NCBI RefSeq assembly: GCF_000161795.2
Contig: NZ_CP006882.1
Location: 1,426,001 to 1,490,000, forward strand
Source: Synechococcus sp. WH 8109
Lineage (GTDB): Bacteria; Cyanobacteriota; Cyanobacteriia; PCC-6307; Cyanobiaceae
Direction: 5' to 3'
Length of the DNA: 64,000 bases
Under the pieces are notes generated by a model, which was not told where the DNA came from, made no database searches, and saw only the letters and a list, made by a program, of their open reading frames with translations. Below are positions 38,143-48,686 of the stretch, piece by piece (positions within the stretch are counted from its first letter, which is position 1; the number at the start of each line of letters is the position of its first letter). The position numbers were made by a program, and so were the translations under genes.

Positions 38143-39926
38143 GAGGTCGGGGCGTTAAGAACCGGCATGGGAGCCGGAAGGCCCACCATTTCAGCATTGC
38201 TTTTGCCCGGGGGAACCATCGGATAGCAGTTCTCACCACGACGCACGTGGATGTCGATCAACATCGGTCCGGGGGCCTTGAGCGCAGCCTCGAGATCACG
38301 CTTCAACGACTCCCGCTCGCGGATGTGCACGCCATCCACACCGAAGGAGCGGGCAAGAGCCACGAAGTCGGGCATGCCATTGAGCATGTCGGAAGCCGAA
38401 TAACGCTCCTCGTAGAAGCTCTCCTGCCACTGACGCACCATGCCCTGCCAGTGGTTGTTGACGATCACCACCTTCACCGGAAGGCCATAAGCCGCCAAAG
38501 TTCCCAACTCCTGAATGTTCATCAGGATGCTGGCGTCACCCGCGATGCACACCACCTGACGATCGGGACAAGCAACCTGGGCGCCCATGGCGGCCGGCAT
38601 GCCGAAACCCATTGTGCCAAGACCGGCGCTGCTGATCCAGCCCCGGGGCCCATTGCGCAGGTACTGGGCCGCCCACATCTGGTGCTGGCCAACGTCCGTG
38701 GTGACGATGGCATGCGGTGCCAGCTCGCGAACGGCTAGTAGCACCTCCTGAGGGAAGAGGGGGCCTTCAGTTGGAGGCACGGTGAGGGGATAGGTCTGTT
38801 TCCACTCGGCGATGCGCAACAACCAAGGGGACGTGCGGGGTTGCACCTGCTGCTGCAGGCTCAGCTCCACCAAGCGCGCCACGCTCAGGCCCAGATCACC
38901 GAGCACCGCCACATCGGGGCGGCGGGTCTTGCCGATTTCGGCCGGGTCAATCTCAAAGTGGATCACCCGGGCCCGGGGGGCGAAGGTATCGAGCTTTCCG
39001 GTCACCCGATCGTCAAAACGGGCGCCAACAGCAATCAGCAGATCGCATTCGGTGACGGCGAAGTTGGCATAGGCCGTGCCGTGCATGCCGAGCATGCCCA
39101 CCGAGAGGGAGTCGTTTTCATCGAAGGCACCCTTCCCCATCAAGGTGGTGGTGACAGGGATCTGATAGCGCTCAGCGATCACCCGAAGGCTGTCGTGAGC
39201 ACCAGCTGAGATCGCACCACCGCCCACATAGAGCAGCGGACGCTCCGCCTCGGCGATCAGCTCAAGCGCCGACAGGATCGGTTCATCCCGGGGGGGCTGA
39301 GGCTTGCGGAAGCCTTTGGGAACAATCGATCCGGGCTCAATCGGCACGTAATCGAACATCTCCTGGCCAACATCCTTCGGGATGTCGATCAGCACGGGGC
39401 CCGGACGGCCACTAGCTGCAATCAGGAAGGCCTGGGCAACGATGGAGGCGAGATCGGCCGGATCGCGCACCACCCAGGAATGTTTCACGATCGGCAGGGT
39501 GATGCCGAAGATGTCGGTCTCCTGGAAGGCATCGGTACCAATCGCCGGACGCGGCACCTGACCGGTGATCACCACCATGGGCACCGAGTCCATCTGGGCG
39601 GTGGCGATGCCGGTCACCAAGTTGGTGGCACCAGGCCCCGACGTGCCGAAGCAAACGCCCACCTTGCCGGTGGCACGCGCATAGGCATCGGCCGCGTGGG
39701 TGCCGGCCTGCTCATGCCGCACCAGGATGTGCTTCACCCAGCCCTCGCTCTCGGCGATGTGGAGTGCGTCGTAGATCGGGAGAATCGCGCCGCCGGGGTA
39801 GCCAAAAATCGTATCGACGCCATGGCGCCGCAACGCATCCATCAGGGCCGTTGCCCCAGTCATTCTCTGGCCACCGTGACCGGCTTGCTGCCCAGTGACG
39901 GCCGAAGACGCTGAGGTGAGAGTCAC
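38139..39926 (-). CDS. ilvB: Acetolactate synthase large subunit
   Basis: A 595-residue thiamine diphosphate enzyme of valine, leucine and isoleucine synthesis. FGYPGGAILPIYDAL, the catalytic Glu region VRHEQAGTHAADAYARATG, and the thiamine motif GDASILMNIQELGTLAAYGLPVK-type segment are present in order. It condenses pyruvate to acetolactate; the regulatory small subunit is not in this window. It leads a likely transcript with three small downstream genes. Confidence 0.96.
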   Translation of the reverse strand: MTLTSASSAVTGQQAGHGGQRMTGATALMDALRRHGVDTIFGYPGGAILPIYDALHIAESEGWVKHILVRHEQAGTHAADAYARATGKVGVCFGTSGPGATNLVTGIATAQMDSVPMVVITGQVPRPAIGTDAFQETDIFGITLPIVKHSWVVRDPADLASIVAQAFLIAASGRPGPVLIDIPKDVGQEMFDYVPIEPGSIVPKGFRKPQPPRDEPILSALELIAEAERPLLYVGGGAISAGAHDSLRVIAERYQIPVTTTLMGKGAFDENDSLSVGMLGMHGTAYANFAVTECDLLIAVGARFDDRVTGKLDTFAPRARVIHFEIDPAEIGKTRRPDVAVLGDLGLSVARLVELSLQQQVQPRTSPWLLRIAEWKQTYPLTVPPTEGPLFPQEVLLAVRELAPHAIVTTDVGQHQMWAAQYLRNGPRGWISSAGLGTMGFGMPAAMGAQVACPDRQVVCIAGDASILMNIQELGTLAAYGLPVKVVIVNNHWQGMVRQWQESFYEERYSASDMLNGMPDFVALARSFGVDGVHIRERESLKRDLEAALKAPGPMLIDIHVRRGENCYPMVPPGKSNAEMVGLPAPMPVLNAPTS

Positions 39927-39982
39927 AGAGGCGACGGGTCATTGACCCCAAAGGTTAAGGGCCCGCAGCTCCCCTGGCTTGG

Positions 39983-41158
39983 TCAGAGCAAGCCGAGGGC
40001 GTGCAGAGGGCCTTGACCACTGATCAACTCGAGCAAAAAGGCCGAAAAACCAACCATGGCCAGACGGCCGTTCCAAACCTCGGAACTGTTGTTCCAACCC
40101 CATTCCCACTTCTCCTGGGGATAGAGCTTCACCTTGTTGGGCAGCTCCGCCGCCGCATCGAGACTCACCTCTGGGCCCTGCAGGCTGGTGGCCACGAGAT
40201 CCGCCAATCCCTCGATGAAGGGGGCATAGGTGTCGAGAGCGCGCACCCGACGAAAATTCACCACACCGGCTTCAGTGGCCAACTCCCGGTATTCGATGTC
40301 GATTTCCTCAAGCGTCTCGATGTGTTCGCTGACAAAGCTGATCGGCACCACCACCAGATCGTTGGTCTTGGCTTGACCCAATTCCTCAAGGGCCTCCTCG
40401 GTGTAGGGCTTGAGCCACTCCACCGGACCCACACGGCTTTGGTACGCCAGGGTGAAGGGGTTCTCATGGCCCACCTGAACGGCCAACTCCTTCATGATCA
40501 AACCGGTGCAGGTTTCGATCTCCTTCTGATAGGGATCGCCCGCTTCTTCGACATAGCTCTTCGGCACACCGTGGGCACTGAAGAAGACATGGGCCTTCGT
40601 GGGGTCGTCGCTGTTGCGGACCTCTGCCGCGATCAGCTCGGCCATGGCCTTCACATAGCCCGGGTGATCAAACCAGCTGCGGATGCAGCGAATCGGCAAC
40701 TTCTCAAAGGCCGGATCTGCCTGACGCAGGCGCTGCAGCTCACGGAAACTGGATCCACTGGTGCTGATCGAGAAATGGGGGTAGAGGGGGAGCACCACCA
40801 CCTCATCCATGCCATCGGCCTTGATGTCCGCCACAGCGGATTCGGTGAACGGATGCCAGTAGCGCATGGCCACGTAGCTGGTGGCATCGATGCCGCGCTG
40901 ACGCAGCAAGCTCTGGAGTTCACGAGCCTGCTGCTCGGTGATGCGCCGCAGCGGTGATCCGCCACCGATGGAGCGATAGGCCTCCTGCGACTTGCCACTG
41001 CGCAGGGTGCTGATCAACCAAGCCAGCGGCTTCTGGAGCGCCGGACTGGGAAGCCGAATGATCTCCGGATCGGCGAACAGGTTGTAAAGAAACGGTCCAA
41101 CGTCCTGGATACGCTCCGGGCCACCCAGGTTCAGCAGGACGACACCTACGCGAGACAT
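39983..41158 (-). CDS. hemH: Ferrochelatase with C-terminal chlorophyll a/b-binding-like (HLIP) tail
   Basis: A 391-residue enzyme that inserts iron into protoporphyrin IX to make heme. The catalytic core is complete, with the active-site His in [11 protein letters not shown] and a Glu further on in the [12 protein letters not shown] region. Residues ~356-391 add a membrane helix with [17 protein letters not shown], the chlorophyll-binding motif of high-light-inducible proteins. This tail is typical of cyanobacterial ferrochelatase and is thought to help control tetrapyrrole flow at the thylakoid. Confidence 0.97.
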   Translation of the reverse strand: MSRVGVVLLNLGGPERIQDVGPFLYNLFADPEIIRLPSPALQKPLAWLISTLRSGKSQEAYRSIGGGSPLRRITEQQARELQSLLRQRGIDATSYVAMRYWHPFTESAVADIKADGMDEVVVLPLYPHFSISTSGSSFRELQRLRQADPAFEKLPIRCIRSWFDHPGYVKAMAELIAAEVRNSDDPTKAHVFFSAHGVPKSYVEEAGDPYQKEIETCTGLIMKELAVQVGHENPFTLAYQSRVGPVEWLKPYTEEALEELGQAKTNDLVVVPISFVSEHIETLEEIDIEYRELATEAGVVNFRRVRALDTYAPFIEGLADLVATSLQGPEVSLDAAAELPNKVKLYPQEKWEWGWNNSSEVWNGRLAMVGFSAFLLELISGQGPLHALGLL

Positions 41159-41206
41159 ACCGATCAGAACGGTTTTCGGGGGTTGAGCGTAGCCGCCACG
41201 GACGCG

Positions 41207-42385
41207 ATGCTTGGTTCCAACGACACATTTATGGAGTTCAAAAGTGCGCTGGAGACCGCCAATGCGCAGCTGGCGGCACAGGGGTCACGCCTGCGCATCG
41301 AACAGCGGGGTCGGCGACTGAACCTGCGTGGGTCTCTGCCATTGCGCAGTGATCCGAGCCGGAACGGCCTGCAACGGATCAGCCTGGGGCTGATGGCCGA
41401 TGCAGCCGTACTGAATCAGGCCATCAGCACCGCTGCCCTGGTGCAACTGCAACTGGAGCAGCGCAGTTTTGATTGGACGCTCTGGTCGGTCTCCACCTCA
41501 GCAGCCACGGCCAGAGGCCGTTCGATCGAGATCCAGGCCGCCATCGAGGGCTTCGAAGCAGCCTTTTTTGCCGACCCACGCCGACGCCGTTCCCCGGCGA
41601 GCAGTCGCACCACCTGGACCAGTGCCTACTTGCCCTACCTCCGGCGACTGGCGGGTCAGTGCGGTGATCAGCCGCTGGAGCCAGCGCTTCTGATGCAGAC
41701 GCTGGCCAGTTACGACGACGGCAGCCGCAGCCGGCAGCAATGCGCCACAGCCCTGGCCGCCCTGGCCCGGCACCTGGAGCTGCCCTTGCCGGAGGACTGG
41801 CGCCAGGAGGCCGGCGGCTATGGCCTGCACCGGGCCCGGTTCCGCCAGCTGCCGACCGATCCGCAGATCCTCGAGGCCGCAGGCCGCATCCCCAATCCTC
41901 AGTGGCGCCTGGCCTTTGCCCTGATGGCCACCTACGGCCTGCGCAACCACGAGGTGTTCTTCTGCGATTGCTCCTCCCTGGCACCGGGCAGAGATCAGGT
42001 GCTGCGGGTGCTTCCCACCACCAAAACCGGTGAGCACCAGAGCTGGCCGTTCCACCCCGACTGGGTCGAGCACTTCGGGTTGCAGGAGCTTGCGAAGAAT
42101 CCGGCCGCTCTGCCAGCCATCCAGACCGATCTGCGGCGCACCACCCTCCAGCAGGTGGGACGACGGGTGAGTGAGCAGTTCCGCCGCTACGACCTACCGA
42201 TTACCCCCTACGACCTGCGCCACGCCTGGGCGGTGCGCACCATTCATGTCGGCCTGCCGGACACCGTCGCCGCCAGGATGATGGGCCACTCCGTGACGAT
42301 CCACACCCGCACCTATCACCACTGGATCACCCGGCGTGACCAGCAACAGGCGGTGGATGCAGCTCTGGCCCGGCAATCGGCCTGA
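41207..42385 (+). CDS. Tyrosine recombinase/integrase family protein
   Basis: A 392-residue protein with a C-terminal tyrosine-recombinase domain: Arg246 (GLRNHEV), Lys273 (TTKTGEH), Arg338-His339 (DLRHAW), His361 (MMGHS) and Tyr370 (RTYHHW). The first His of the usual HxLRH box is Tyr335 here. An N-terminal arm of ~220 residues is unlike XerC/XerD. No tRNA, att-like repeats or phage genes are nearby, so it may be a resident gene. Start uncertain (ATG 41207, TTG 41183 or ATG 41231). Divergent from hemH. Confidence 0.85.
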   Translation: MLGSNDTFMEFKSALETANAQLAAQGSRLRIEQRGRRLNLRGSLPLRSDPSRNGLQRISLGLMADAAVLNQAISTAALVQLQLEQRSFDWTLWSVSTSAATARGRSIEIQAAIEGFEAAFFADPRRRRSPASSRTTWTSAYLPYLRRLAGQCGDQPLEPALLMQTLASYDDGSRSRQQCATALAALARHLELPLPEDWRQEAGGYGLHRARFRQLPTDPQILEAAGRIPNPQWRLAFALMATYGLRNHEVFFCDCSSLAPGRDQVLRVLPTTKTGEHQSWPFHPDWVEHFGLQELAKNPAALPAIQTDLRRTTLQQVGRRVSEQFRRYDLPITPYDLRHAWAVRTIHVGLPDTVAARMMGHSVTIHTRTYHHWITRRDQQQAVDAALARQSA

Positions 42386-42418
42386 CAACACTCTGCCTGC
42401 CCTTTTTGCACATCAAGG

Positions 42419-43051
42419 ATGACATCGTTTCTGAGGCCGCTGGCCTACCGCTACCGCTGGATTTACGACATGGTCACGGCGGTGTCGTCTCTGAGTGTTG
42501 GCGGGGTGGAGCGCCTGCGGGGCCTGGGGCTCGAAGCGTTGCAGCCCCATCTCAAGCCCGGCGCGGCGGTGCTGGATCTCTGCTGCGGCAGTGGCGAAGC
42601 AGCGGCCCCCTGGCTGGCGGCGGGCTACGCCGTGACGGGACTCGATGTCTCCCCCCGAGCCCTGGATCTCGCCGCCCAACGCAACCCCAGCCTGGAGCGA
42701 GTGGAAGGGCTGGCCGAAGATCCACCACTGGCCGATGCCAGCTTCAGCGCCATCCAGCTGAGCGTGGCCCTGCACGAATTCCCCCGCAGCGATCGGGAAC
42801 AGGTGTTGCGCAGTGCCCTGCGGCTGCTGGAACCGGGCGGCTGGTTGGTGCTTGTGGATCTGCATCCAGCCGGGCCTTGGCTGAAGCTTCCCCAACAACT
42901 GTTTTGTGCCCTGTTTGAAACCGACACCGCCACCGCCATGCTGGAGGACGACCTCCCAACCGAGCTGGAGCAACTCGGGTTCAGCTGCGTGTGCCAGGAG
43001 CTGCTGGCGGGACGAGCCCTGCAACGCATCACTGCCACACGGCCTCGATAA
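42419..43051 (+). CDS. SAM-dependent methyltransferase (UbiE/class I type)
   Basis: A 210-residue class I methyltransferase. The SAM motif AVLDLCCGSGEAA is near residue 50 and GYAVTGLDVSPRALDLA follows; motif LLEPGGWLVLVDLHP lies near 140. Substrate unknown; related genes act on quinones or small metabolites. It stands between the recombinase and cobO in the same direction. Confidence 0.87.
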   Translation: MTSFLRPLAYRYRWIYDMVTAVSSLSVGGVERLRGLGLEALQPHLKPGAAVLDLCCGSGEAAAPWLAAGYAVTGLDVSPRALDLAAQRNPSLERVEGLAEDPPLADASFSAIQLSVALHEFPRSDREQVLRSALRLLEPGGWLVLVDLHPAGPWLKLPQQLFCALFETDTATAMLEDDLPTELEQLGFSCVCQELLAGRALQRITATRPR

Positions 43052-43072
43052 AACCAACAACGCCCCCCTTCC

Positions 43073-43738
43073 ATGAGCACGAACGACCTCGATCAATCCG
43101 CCGCGGAACTGGGCATGGGGGGCAAGCTCGCCCCAGAAACCGACGATGCCGGTTACCGCAAACGGATGGAGCGGCGCCAGCAGGTGCAGAAGCAACGGGT
43201 GGAGGAACGCAATAAAGAGAAGGGACTGGTGCTGGTGTTCACCGGCCAGGGAAAGGGCAAAACCACCGCCGGGCTTGGGCTGGTGCTGCGCACCCTTGGC
43301 CATGGCGAGCGGGTGGCGATTGTTCAATTCATCAAGGGGGGCTGGGAGCCCGGCGAAGCACGGGCACTGGAGGCCTTCGGTGATCAGGTGAGTTGGCATG
43401 CCCTGGGGGAAGGCTTCACCTGGGAAACCCAGAACCGAGAGCGGGATCAGCAATTGGTGGAGGCGGCCTGGCAGACGGCCCTGGGCTATCTGCGCGATGC
43501 CAGCGTGAAATTGGTGCTGCTCGACGAGCTGAATGTTGCCTTGAAACTGGGCTACATCGAGGCCCGGACGGTGATCGCCGGATTGAACGAGCGACCTGAG
43601 CTCACCCACGTGGCTGTGACCGGCAGGGGGGCACCAGCCGAGCTGGTGGAGCGGGCCGATCTGGTGACGGAGATGACCCTGGTGCATCACCCCTTCCGCG
43701 AACAGGGGGTGAAGGCCCAGGCGGGCATCGAGTTTTAA
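43073..43738 (+). CDS. cobO: Cob(I)alamin adenosyltransferase
   Basis: A 221-residue CobO/CobA(BtuR)-type enzyme that transfers the adenosyl group of ATP to cob(I)alamin in the (pseudo)cobalamin pathway. The P-loop GQGKGKTTAGLG is near residue 61 and LVLLDELNVALKLGY near 145. Marine Synechococcus make pseudocobalamin, which fits. A cobyrinate diamide synthase gene begins at the far end of the window, not linked to this one. Confidence 0.95.
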   Translation: MSTNDLDQSAAELGMGGKLAPETDDAGYRKRMERRQQVQKQRVEERNKEKGLVLVFTGQGKGKTTAGLGLVLRTLGHGERVAIVQFIKGGWEPGEARALEAFGDQVSWHALGEGFTWETQNRERDQQLVEAAWQTALGYLRDASVKLVLLDELNVALKLGYIEARTVIAGLNERPELTHVAVTGRGAPAELVERADLVTEMTLVHHPFREQGVKAQAGIEF

Positions 43739-43756
43739 GGGTTGAACAATCCAGCC

Positions 43757-43951
43757 TTAGGCCGCGTCAGCGGCTTCGAGATCATCCTGAAGATGACGGG
43801 TGGCTGCGGTTAGCACCGACAGCCCACTCACCAACAGAGCGCGATGCACCACCGGTTCACGCCAGCAGTCGGGATCTTGGCTGGCCCGTTCCAGGGCTGA
43901 AAGCGTGAGACGGGCCATCACACCGCTTTGGCTGGCATCGGTCTCTGGCAT
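43757..43951 (-). CDS. Small hypothetical protein
   Basis: A 64-residue soluble, Ala/Leu-rich, probably helical protein. No domain recognised. It is convergent with cobO (18 bases apart) and divergent from pyrH. ATG 43951 is preferred to the TTG just before it. No clear ribosome site was seen. Open frame and codon bias are consistent with a real gene, but at this size that is weak evidence. Confidence 0.5.
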   Translation of the reverse strand: MPETDASQSGVMARLTLSALERASQDPDCWREPVVHRALLVSGLSVLTAATRHLQDDLEAADAA

Positions 43952-44034
43952 CAAACAGCCGCGGTTTCCCCATCCAAGCGGCGATCAGAGGCTTGTGCCA
44001 GTGCTTGCTACTGTCGAAAGGATCTGGACCGTAG

Positions 44035-44748
44035 ATGACCTACAAACGCGTCCTGCTGAAACTCAGCGGCGAAGCCCTGATGGGATCTCAGGGCTATGGC
44101 ATCGATCCCGCCATTGTTCAGTCGATTGCTTCGGATGTGGCCAAGGTGGTGGCCAATGGCACCCAGCTGGCGATCGTCGTAGGCGGCGGCAACATCTTCC
44201 GAGGCTTGAAGGGGTCTGCAGCGGGTATGGAGAGAGCAACAGCTGACTACGTCGGCATGTTGGCCACGGTGATGAACGCCATTGCCCTCCAAGACGGTCT
44301 CGAGAGGGCTGGTGTTCCCACCCGGGTGCAAACCGCCATCGCCATGCAGGAAGTGGCGGAGCCTTACATCCGACGCAAGGCGATCCGGCATCTGGAGAAA
44401 AACCGGGTGGTGGTGTTCGGCGCCGGTTGCGGCAACCCTTTCTTCACCACCGACACAACCGCTGCCCTGCGGGCCGCCGAAATCAATGCCGATGTTGTGT
44501 TCAAAGCCACCAAGGTGGATGGGGTCTATGACAAAGACCCGGCCAAGCACGCCGACGCTGTGAAGCACCCACATCTCAGCTATCAAGACGTGCTCAGCGG
44601 CGAGTTAGGGGTCATGGACAGCACCGCCATCGCCCTGTGCAAAGACAACAACATCCCGATTGTTGTCTTCAACCTGTTTGAACCTGACAACATCGGCAGA
44701 GCCGTGGCCGGGGAACCGATCGGGTCCCGCATCGGCGACCCCGCCTAA
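44035..44748 (+). CDS. pyrH: UMP kinase
   Basis: A 237-residue hexameric amino-acid-kinase-fold enzyme that phosphorylates UMP to [14 protein letters not shown] at the start, [10 protein letters not shown] near residue 60, [20 protein letters not shown] and [15 protein letters not shown] are standard. It precedes frr, the widespread bacterial pyrH-frr pair. Confidence 0.98.
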   Translation: MTYKRVLLKLSGEALMGSQGYGIDPAIVQSIASDVAKVVANGTQLAIVVGGGNIFRGLKGSAAGMERATADYVGMLATVMNAIALQDGLERAGVPTRVQTAIAMQEVAEPYIRRKAIRHLEKNRVVVFGAGCGNPFFTTDTTAALRAAEINADVVFKATKVDGVYDKDPAKHADAVKHPHLSYQDVLSGELGVMDSTAIALCKDNNIPIVVFNLFEPDNIGRAVAGEPIGSRIGDPA

Positions 44749-44789
44749 ACAACGCCAACCCAGTTCGCACGCCTCCTCCCTCATCAACC

Positions 44790-45338
44790 ATGTCGACCCA
44801 GGACCTCGAAGCCAGCATGCGCAAGTCGGTGGAGGCCACCCAGCGCAACTTCAACACGATCCGTACCGGCCGGGCCAATTCCTCCCTGCTGGATCGCATC
44901 AGCGTGGAGTACTACGGCGCTGACACACCGCTGAAGTCGCTGGCCACCCTGTCGACCCCAGACTCCCAGACCATCCAGATCCAACCGTTCGACATCAGCG
45001 CCCTGGCCTCGATCGAGAAGGCCATCGCCATGAGTGAGCTGGGCTTCACCCCCAACAACGACGGCAAGATCATCCGCATCAACGTGCCGCCCCTCACCGA
45101 GGAGCGCCGCAAGGAGTTCTGCAAGCTGGCCTCGAAGTACGCCGAAGAAGGCAAGGTGGCCTTGCGCAACCTGCGCCGCGACGCGATCGACAAGATCAAG
45201 AAGCAGGAAAAGGAAGGCGAGTTCTCCGAAGACCAGAGCCGCGACGAACAAGACGGCGTTCAGAAAACACTGGACAAGTTCATCGCCGAACTGGAACAGC
45301 ACCTGGCCACCAAGGAGGCCGACGTCCTCAAGGTGTGA
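44790..45338 (+). CDS. frr: Ribosome recycling factor
   Basis: A 182-residue three-helix-bundle protein that, with EF-G, splits terminated ribosomes. The conserved [22 protein letters not shown] and [12 protein letters not shown] stretches are present. It lies 41 bp after pyrH, and its stop overlaps the next start (GTGA). Confidence 0.98.
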   Translation: MSTQDLEASMRKSVEATQRNFNTIRTGRANSSLLDRISVEYYGADTPLKSLATLSTPDSQTIQIQPFDISALASIEKAIAMSELGFTPNNDGKIIRINVPPLTEERRKEFCKLASKYAEEGKVALRNLRRDAIDKIKKQEKEGEFSEDQSRDEQDGVQKTLDKFIAELEQHLATKEADVLKV

Positions 45339-46480
45339 GCAACGAAGTGGATCGGACCCACGACGTCCTGATCGTCGGGTCCGGAGCTGCTGGCGGTTCT
45401 GCAGCTGTACATCTTGCGTTAGCGGGCCATGACGTTCTGACGCTTGAGCGCGACGCCGAGCCGCGGATCAAGCCCTGCGGAGGTGGCATGGCGGCCTCAG
45501 TTCAGCAGTGGTTTCCGTTTTCCCTGGGACCCGCGGTGGAGCAGGTGATACGGCAGGTGGATTTCAGCTGGTGCCTTGAGGATCCGGTAGTCGCCGAGCT
45601 GCCCGGCGATGCACCGTTCTGGATCGTGCGCCGCGAAACGCTGGATCAACTGCTCTCAGACCAGGCCATTCAGGTGGGAGCTAAACGCCTTACAGGCGTT
45701 GAGGTCGATGATATCCGGCGCCATAGAGACTTTTGGCAAGTCACGGCAACCGACGGACGCCATTGGCAGGGGCGGACCGTGGTGATCGCCGACGGTTCGG
45801 GGTCGCCCTGGCCCCAACGGCTCGGTCTGGGAGCCAAACAGCCCCAGATGGCCACCACCATGTCGGTGCGACTGGAGGGCCAAGGTCAGCTCAGCGATGG
45901 CACGACCCGCTTTGAATTCGGCCTGGTGAAACAGGGCTTCGCCTGGGCCTTCCCCCTCGCTGGTGGTGTGAACATCGGTGTGGGCAGCTTCATCGGCAAG
46001 CAGGACGCCGACCCGGAGCAGGTGCTGGCTCAGCTGTTGCCGGATCTGGGTTTCCCCGCCGACGCAGGCATCCGTCAGCGCGGCCAACTGCGGGTGTGGA
46101 ACGGTCATCACCGTCTTGATGGCGACGGCATTGTGGTGGTGGGCGATGCGGCATCGCTATGCGACCCCTTTTTGGCAGAAGGGCTACGCCCCGCGCTGAT
46201 GAGTGGCTGCGAGGCGGCTCGGCATCTGAACCTATGGCTCAAGGGCGACAGCCGAGATCTGCGGGGCTACAGCGGCAGCATGCGGGAGCGCTGGGGTGAG
46301 TCCATGGCCTGGGGGCGGCGCATTGCCCAGGTGTTCTATCGCTTCCCCGGCGTGGGATATCAGCTGGGGATCAAGCGGCCCACCGCACCACGGCGGATTG
46401 CTCAGATTCTCTCCGGGGAGATGGGCTATGGCGACATCGCCCAACGGGTGATCAAACGACTGCTGCTGCAGCGCAACTAA
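45335..46480 (+). CDS. Geranylgeranyl reductase family flavoprotein
   Basis: A 381-residue FAD protein. [21 protein letters not shown] at the start binds FAD, PCGGGMA is the family Cys-Gly motif, and [19 protein letters not shown] the second FAD motif. It is related to ChlP and digeranylglycerophospholipid reductase but more divergent than ChlP itself, so the substrate is open. Start is GTG 45335, overlapping the frr stop. It overlaps the convergent photolyase gene by four bases. Confidence 0.87.
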   Translation: MSNEVDRTHDVLIVGSGAAGGSAAVHLALAGHDVLTLERDAEPRIKPCGGGMAASVQQWFPFSLGPAVEQVIRQVDFSWCLEDPVVAELPGDAPFWIVRRETLDQLLSDQAIQVGAKRLTGVEVDDIRRHRDFWQVTATDGRHWQGRTVVIADGSGSPWPQRLGLGAKQPQMATTMSVRLEGQGQLSDGTTRFEFGLVKQGFAWAFPLAGGVNIGVGSFIGKQDADPEQVLAQLLPDLGFPADAGIRQRGQLRVWNGHHRLDGDGIVVVGDAASLCDPFLAEGLRPALMSGCEAARHLNLWLKGDSRDLRGYSGSMRERWGESMAWGRRIAQVFYRFPGVGYQLGIKRPTAPRRIAQILSGEMGYGDIAQRVIKRLLLQRN

Positions 46481-47958
46481 AAACCGAGGCTGAGCTGCTG
46501 GCTACCTTTGTCGGGATGCTGAGGTTTGCGCCGGCGGCGGCGAACCGTTGCTGGCTTCAACCCCGCCTTGCGGGAGCCATGCTTGCGCTGAATCGCATCG
46601 GCATGGCGATCAAAACCGGCCAATCGACGAACCTCCCAGATGCGGTCTTTGGCATCCTGCATCGATGTGGTCACATCAACGATCGGTGGTGGCATGCCAC
46701 CACCCAACATCCAGGGCTCATGGATGTGAATCTTGGGTACATCCTTGAGTTCAGGACACCACTGACGAATGAACAGCCCCTGAGGGTCGTGGTCCATGCC
46801 CTGCTTGATCGGGTTGTAAATCCGAATCGTGTTGATCGAGGTGCTGCCCGACTGCATCTGGCACTGGCTCCAGTGAATCCCCGGTTCGTAATCCACAAAC
46901 TGACGAGCCAGATGCAGGCCACTGTCTCTCCAGGGCAGCCAGAGGTTGTAGCTGGCAAAAGACATCAACATCGCCCGCATGCGGAAGTTGATCCAGCCAT
47001 GGGCCCGCAGGGCGCGCATGCAGGCATCCACAAAAGGGACACCCGTACGACCTTCGCTCCAGGCCGTCAAGCGCTCGGCGTCGTCTGCGCGAATACCGCG
47101 CATGAACGGATGGAAATCGCTGTATTCAATTGCCGGCTGATCCTCCAGCTTCTGAATGAAATGGCAATGCCAGTGCAGCCGTGATTCAAAGCTGCTAACG
47201 CCGCGGCCGCTGTTGGTGCGGCTGGTCTGCAGCACCTCCCGCATCGAGAGGCAGCCCCAGGTGAGATAAGCCGACAAGCGCGAACAACCCGTGAACGCTG
47301 TGTTGGGGCTGGACATCGCCCGTTGATAGCGCGAGGCTCGGTGCTGCAAAAAATCGCTCAACTCCCCCAGGCCGATCGAACGCCCACCTGTCTGGCGCTG
47401 CGGGCAACCATCAACCGGCAGCTCTCGGCAGGGCCGCTCCGGGATCACGCCGGGATCAATCCCCTCCAGCGATTGCAACGCGGCCGGCACGGGTGTGATG
47501 GGCTCCATCATCTGAACCTCCCAGCGTTTGGCCCAGCCATTGCGGCTGCGCATCTGGCGCGTCACCCCAAACTGCGGGATTTCCGTCCAGGCGATGCCGT
47601 GCCGACGGGCCCAGGCCCCAACGCGTTTGTCGCGCTGGTATGTCCAGCCATTGCCAGTTTCCTCATGGCTCCACAGCCCATCGATGCCGAACTGACGCCG
47701 GGCCCGTTCCAGCACCTGCACCACATCCCCGGCGCGCACCACCAAGGGTTGGCCCCGATCCGCAAGAGCCTGGCGCAACTCCAGTAGCGACTCCCGGCAA
47801 AACATCCACTGCCGCTCGGAGGCATCGGGCTGCTGCCACAACTCCGGCTCCACCACATACAGCGGTAGCACCAAACCCCGCTCCGCAGCAGCCGCCAAGG
47901 GCTGGTGATCAACGATGCGCAGATCACGCTTAAACCAGACGATCTGCAGCGCTGCCAT
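46477..47958 (-). CDS. Photolyase/cryptochrome family protein
   Basis: A 493-residue flavoprotein. The N-terminal antenna-type domain opens with [15 protein letters not shown]. The FAD domain carries the [31 protein letters not shown] and [14 protein letters not shown] stretches. The C-terminal ~60 residues are basic, with RRRRRK. Classical CPD photolyases have partly different residues in these motifs, so DNA repair or a cryptochrome-like signalling role are both possible. Confidence 0.85.
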   Translation of the reverse strand: MAALQIVWFKRDLRIVDHQPLAAAAERGLVLPLYVVEPELWQQPDASERQWMFCRESLLELRQALADRGQPLVVRAGDVVQVLERARRQFGIDGLWSHEETGNGWTYQRDKRVGAWARRHGIAWTEIPQFGVTRQMRSRNGWAKRWEVQMMEPITPVPAALQSLEGIDPGVIPERPCRELPVDGCPQRQTGGRSIGLGELSDFLQHRASRYQRAMSSPNTAFTGCSRLSAYLTWGCLSMREVLQTSRTNSGRGVSSFESRLHWHCHFIQKLEDQPAIEYSDFHPFMRGIRADDAERLTAWSEGRTGVPFVDACMRALRAHGWINFRMRAMLMSFASYNLWLPWRDSGLHLARQFVDYEPGIHWSQCQMQSGSTSINTIRIYNPIKQGMDHDPQGLFIRQWCPELKDVPKIHIHEPWMLGGGMPPPIVDVTTSMQDAKDRIWEVRRLAGFDRHADAIQRKHGSRKAGLKPATVRRRRRKPQHPDKGSQQLSLGF

Positions 47959-48109
47959 TCACTGCAATGGAAAGGACTCGTTTCTAGTGGATCCGGAGCT
48001 CCAATCAAGATTCAATCCACTGCTACTTCCATGACATTGACAAAGCGGGTTTTCACCGTGTTGCGGAAACCCATCACATCCAAACGGCGCGTCATCAACG
48101 GGGACCTAC

Positions 48110-48400
48110 ATGCGGCTCCACAGCCACCAGCAAAACGGCCCCGGTACTGGCTTCGAATTCTTTCTGATGCTGCAGGGAACCATCGGACTGCTGCTGTTCA
48201 ACAGTGAGGGCGATATCCAGCAGCAGCTCCATCACAGCGCCAAGGGGCCCACCCACGGCATCGAGATTGCAAAAGGTCGGTCCAGCACCCCGGTGGCCCT
48301 AGAGGCCGACAGCGTGATTTTCGAGCTGAAACAGGGGCCCTACCAACCCTCTCAAGACGAAGACTTTTTCAACTTCTTCCCCAAGGTGGGCACAACGTAG
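48110..48400 (+). pseudogene. WbuC-like cupin remnant, N-terminus lost or frameshifted
   Basis: Ninety-six residues matching the second half of WbuC-family cupins: TYMRLHSH (HxH), FEFFLMLQGTIGLLLF and SVIFELKQGPY. The expected N-terminal ~50 residues are absent in this frame; a stop lies just upstream at 48038-48040. In the next frame a MTLTKRVFTV... stretch (from 48031) ends with RRVIN, which could be the missing part before a small indel. A late metal His is also replaced. Probably a decaying gene; a short functional cupin starting at ATG 48110 is less likely. Confidence 0.55.
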
Positions 48401-48437
48401 GCCGCAAGGCAGGAATAGCAGTGGCGCGGCCTTCTTT
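48399..48437 (+). terminator. Possible terminator after the cupin remnant
   Basis: AGGCCGC (48399-48405) can pair with GCGGCCT (48426-48432), a 7-bp stem with a 20-base loop, followed by TTCTTT. The loop is long, so the call is weak. Confidence 0.35.
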
Positions 48438-48442
48438 GAGGA

Positions 48443-48643
48443 TCAGGCCTGGCGCGAGGCTTCACGGTAGCGCTGCTTCTCATCCAGCAGTTCCCCCTCC
48501 AGCTGCTCGATCAAACGACTCACCAACGCCTGAAATTCCGGCTGGCAACCACGGAATGCCGCCTTGTGACGAATCGGCTCGTTGCGCATGCGCAGATCCG
48601 TGAGCATCAGCTGCGGCGAATCGATCCGGGCATTGGAAGTCAT
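48443..48643 (-). CDS. Small hypothetical protein
   Basis: A 66-residue charged protein, mostly helical (residues ~33-62, EFQALVSRLIEQLEGELLD with regular leucines). No family recognised. It is upstream of no close same-strand partner, lying between the convergent cupin remnant and the CrtISO-like gene. Charge and helical pattern look like a real short protein. Confidence 0.55.
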   Translation of the reverse strand: MTSNARIDSPQLMLTDLRMRNEPIRHKAAFRGCQPEFQALVSRLIEQLEGELLDEKQRYREASRQA

Positions 48644-48686
48644 GGACTGCGTCGGCGTTCCGGAACGAGGTTATGACGCAGCTGCT

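Noticed and set aside
41207-42385. Recombinase as marker of a prophage or genomic island
   Set aside because: No phage genes, tRNA target or direct repeats flank it, and the neighbours are core metabolic genes.
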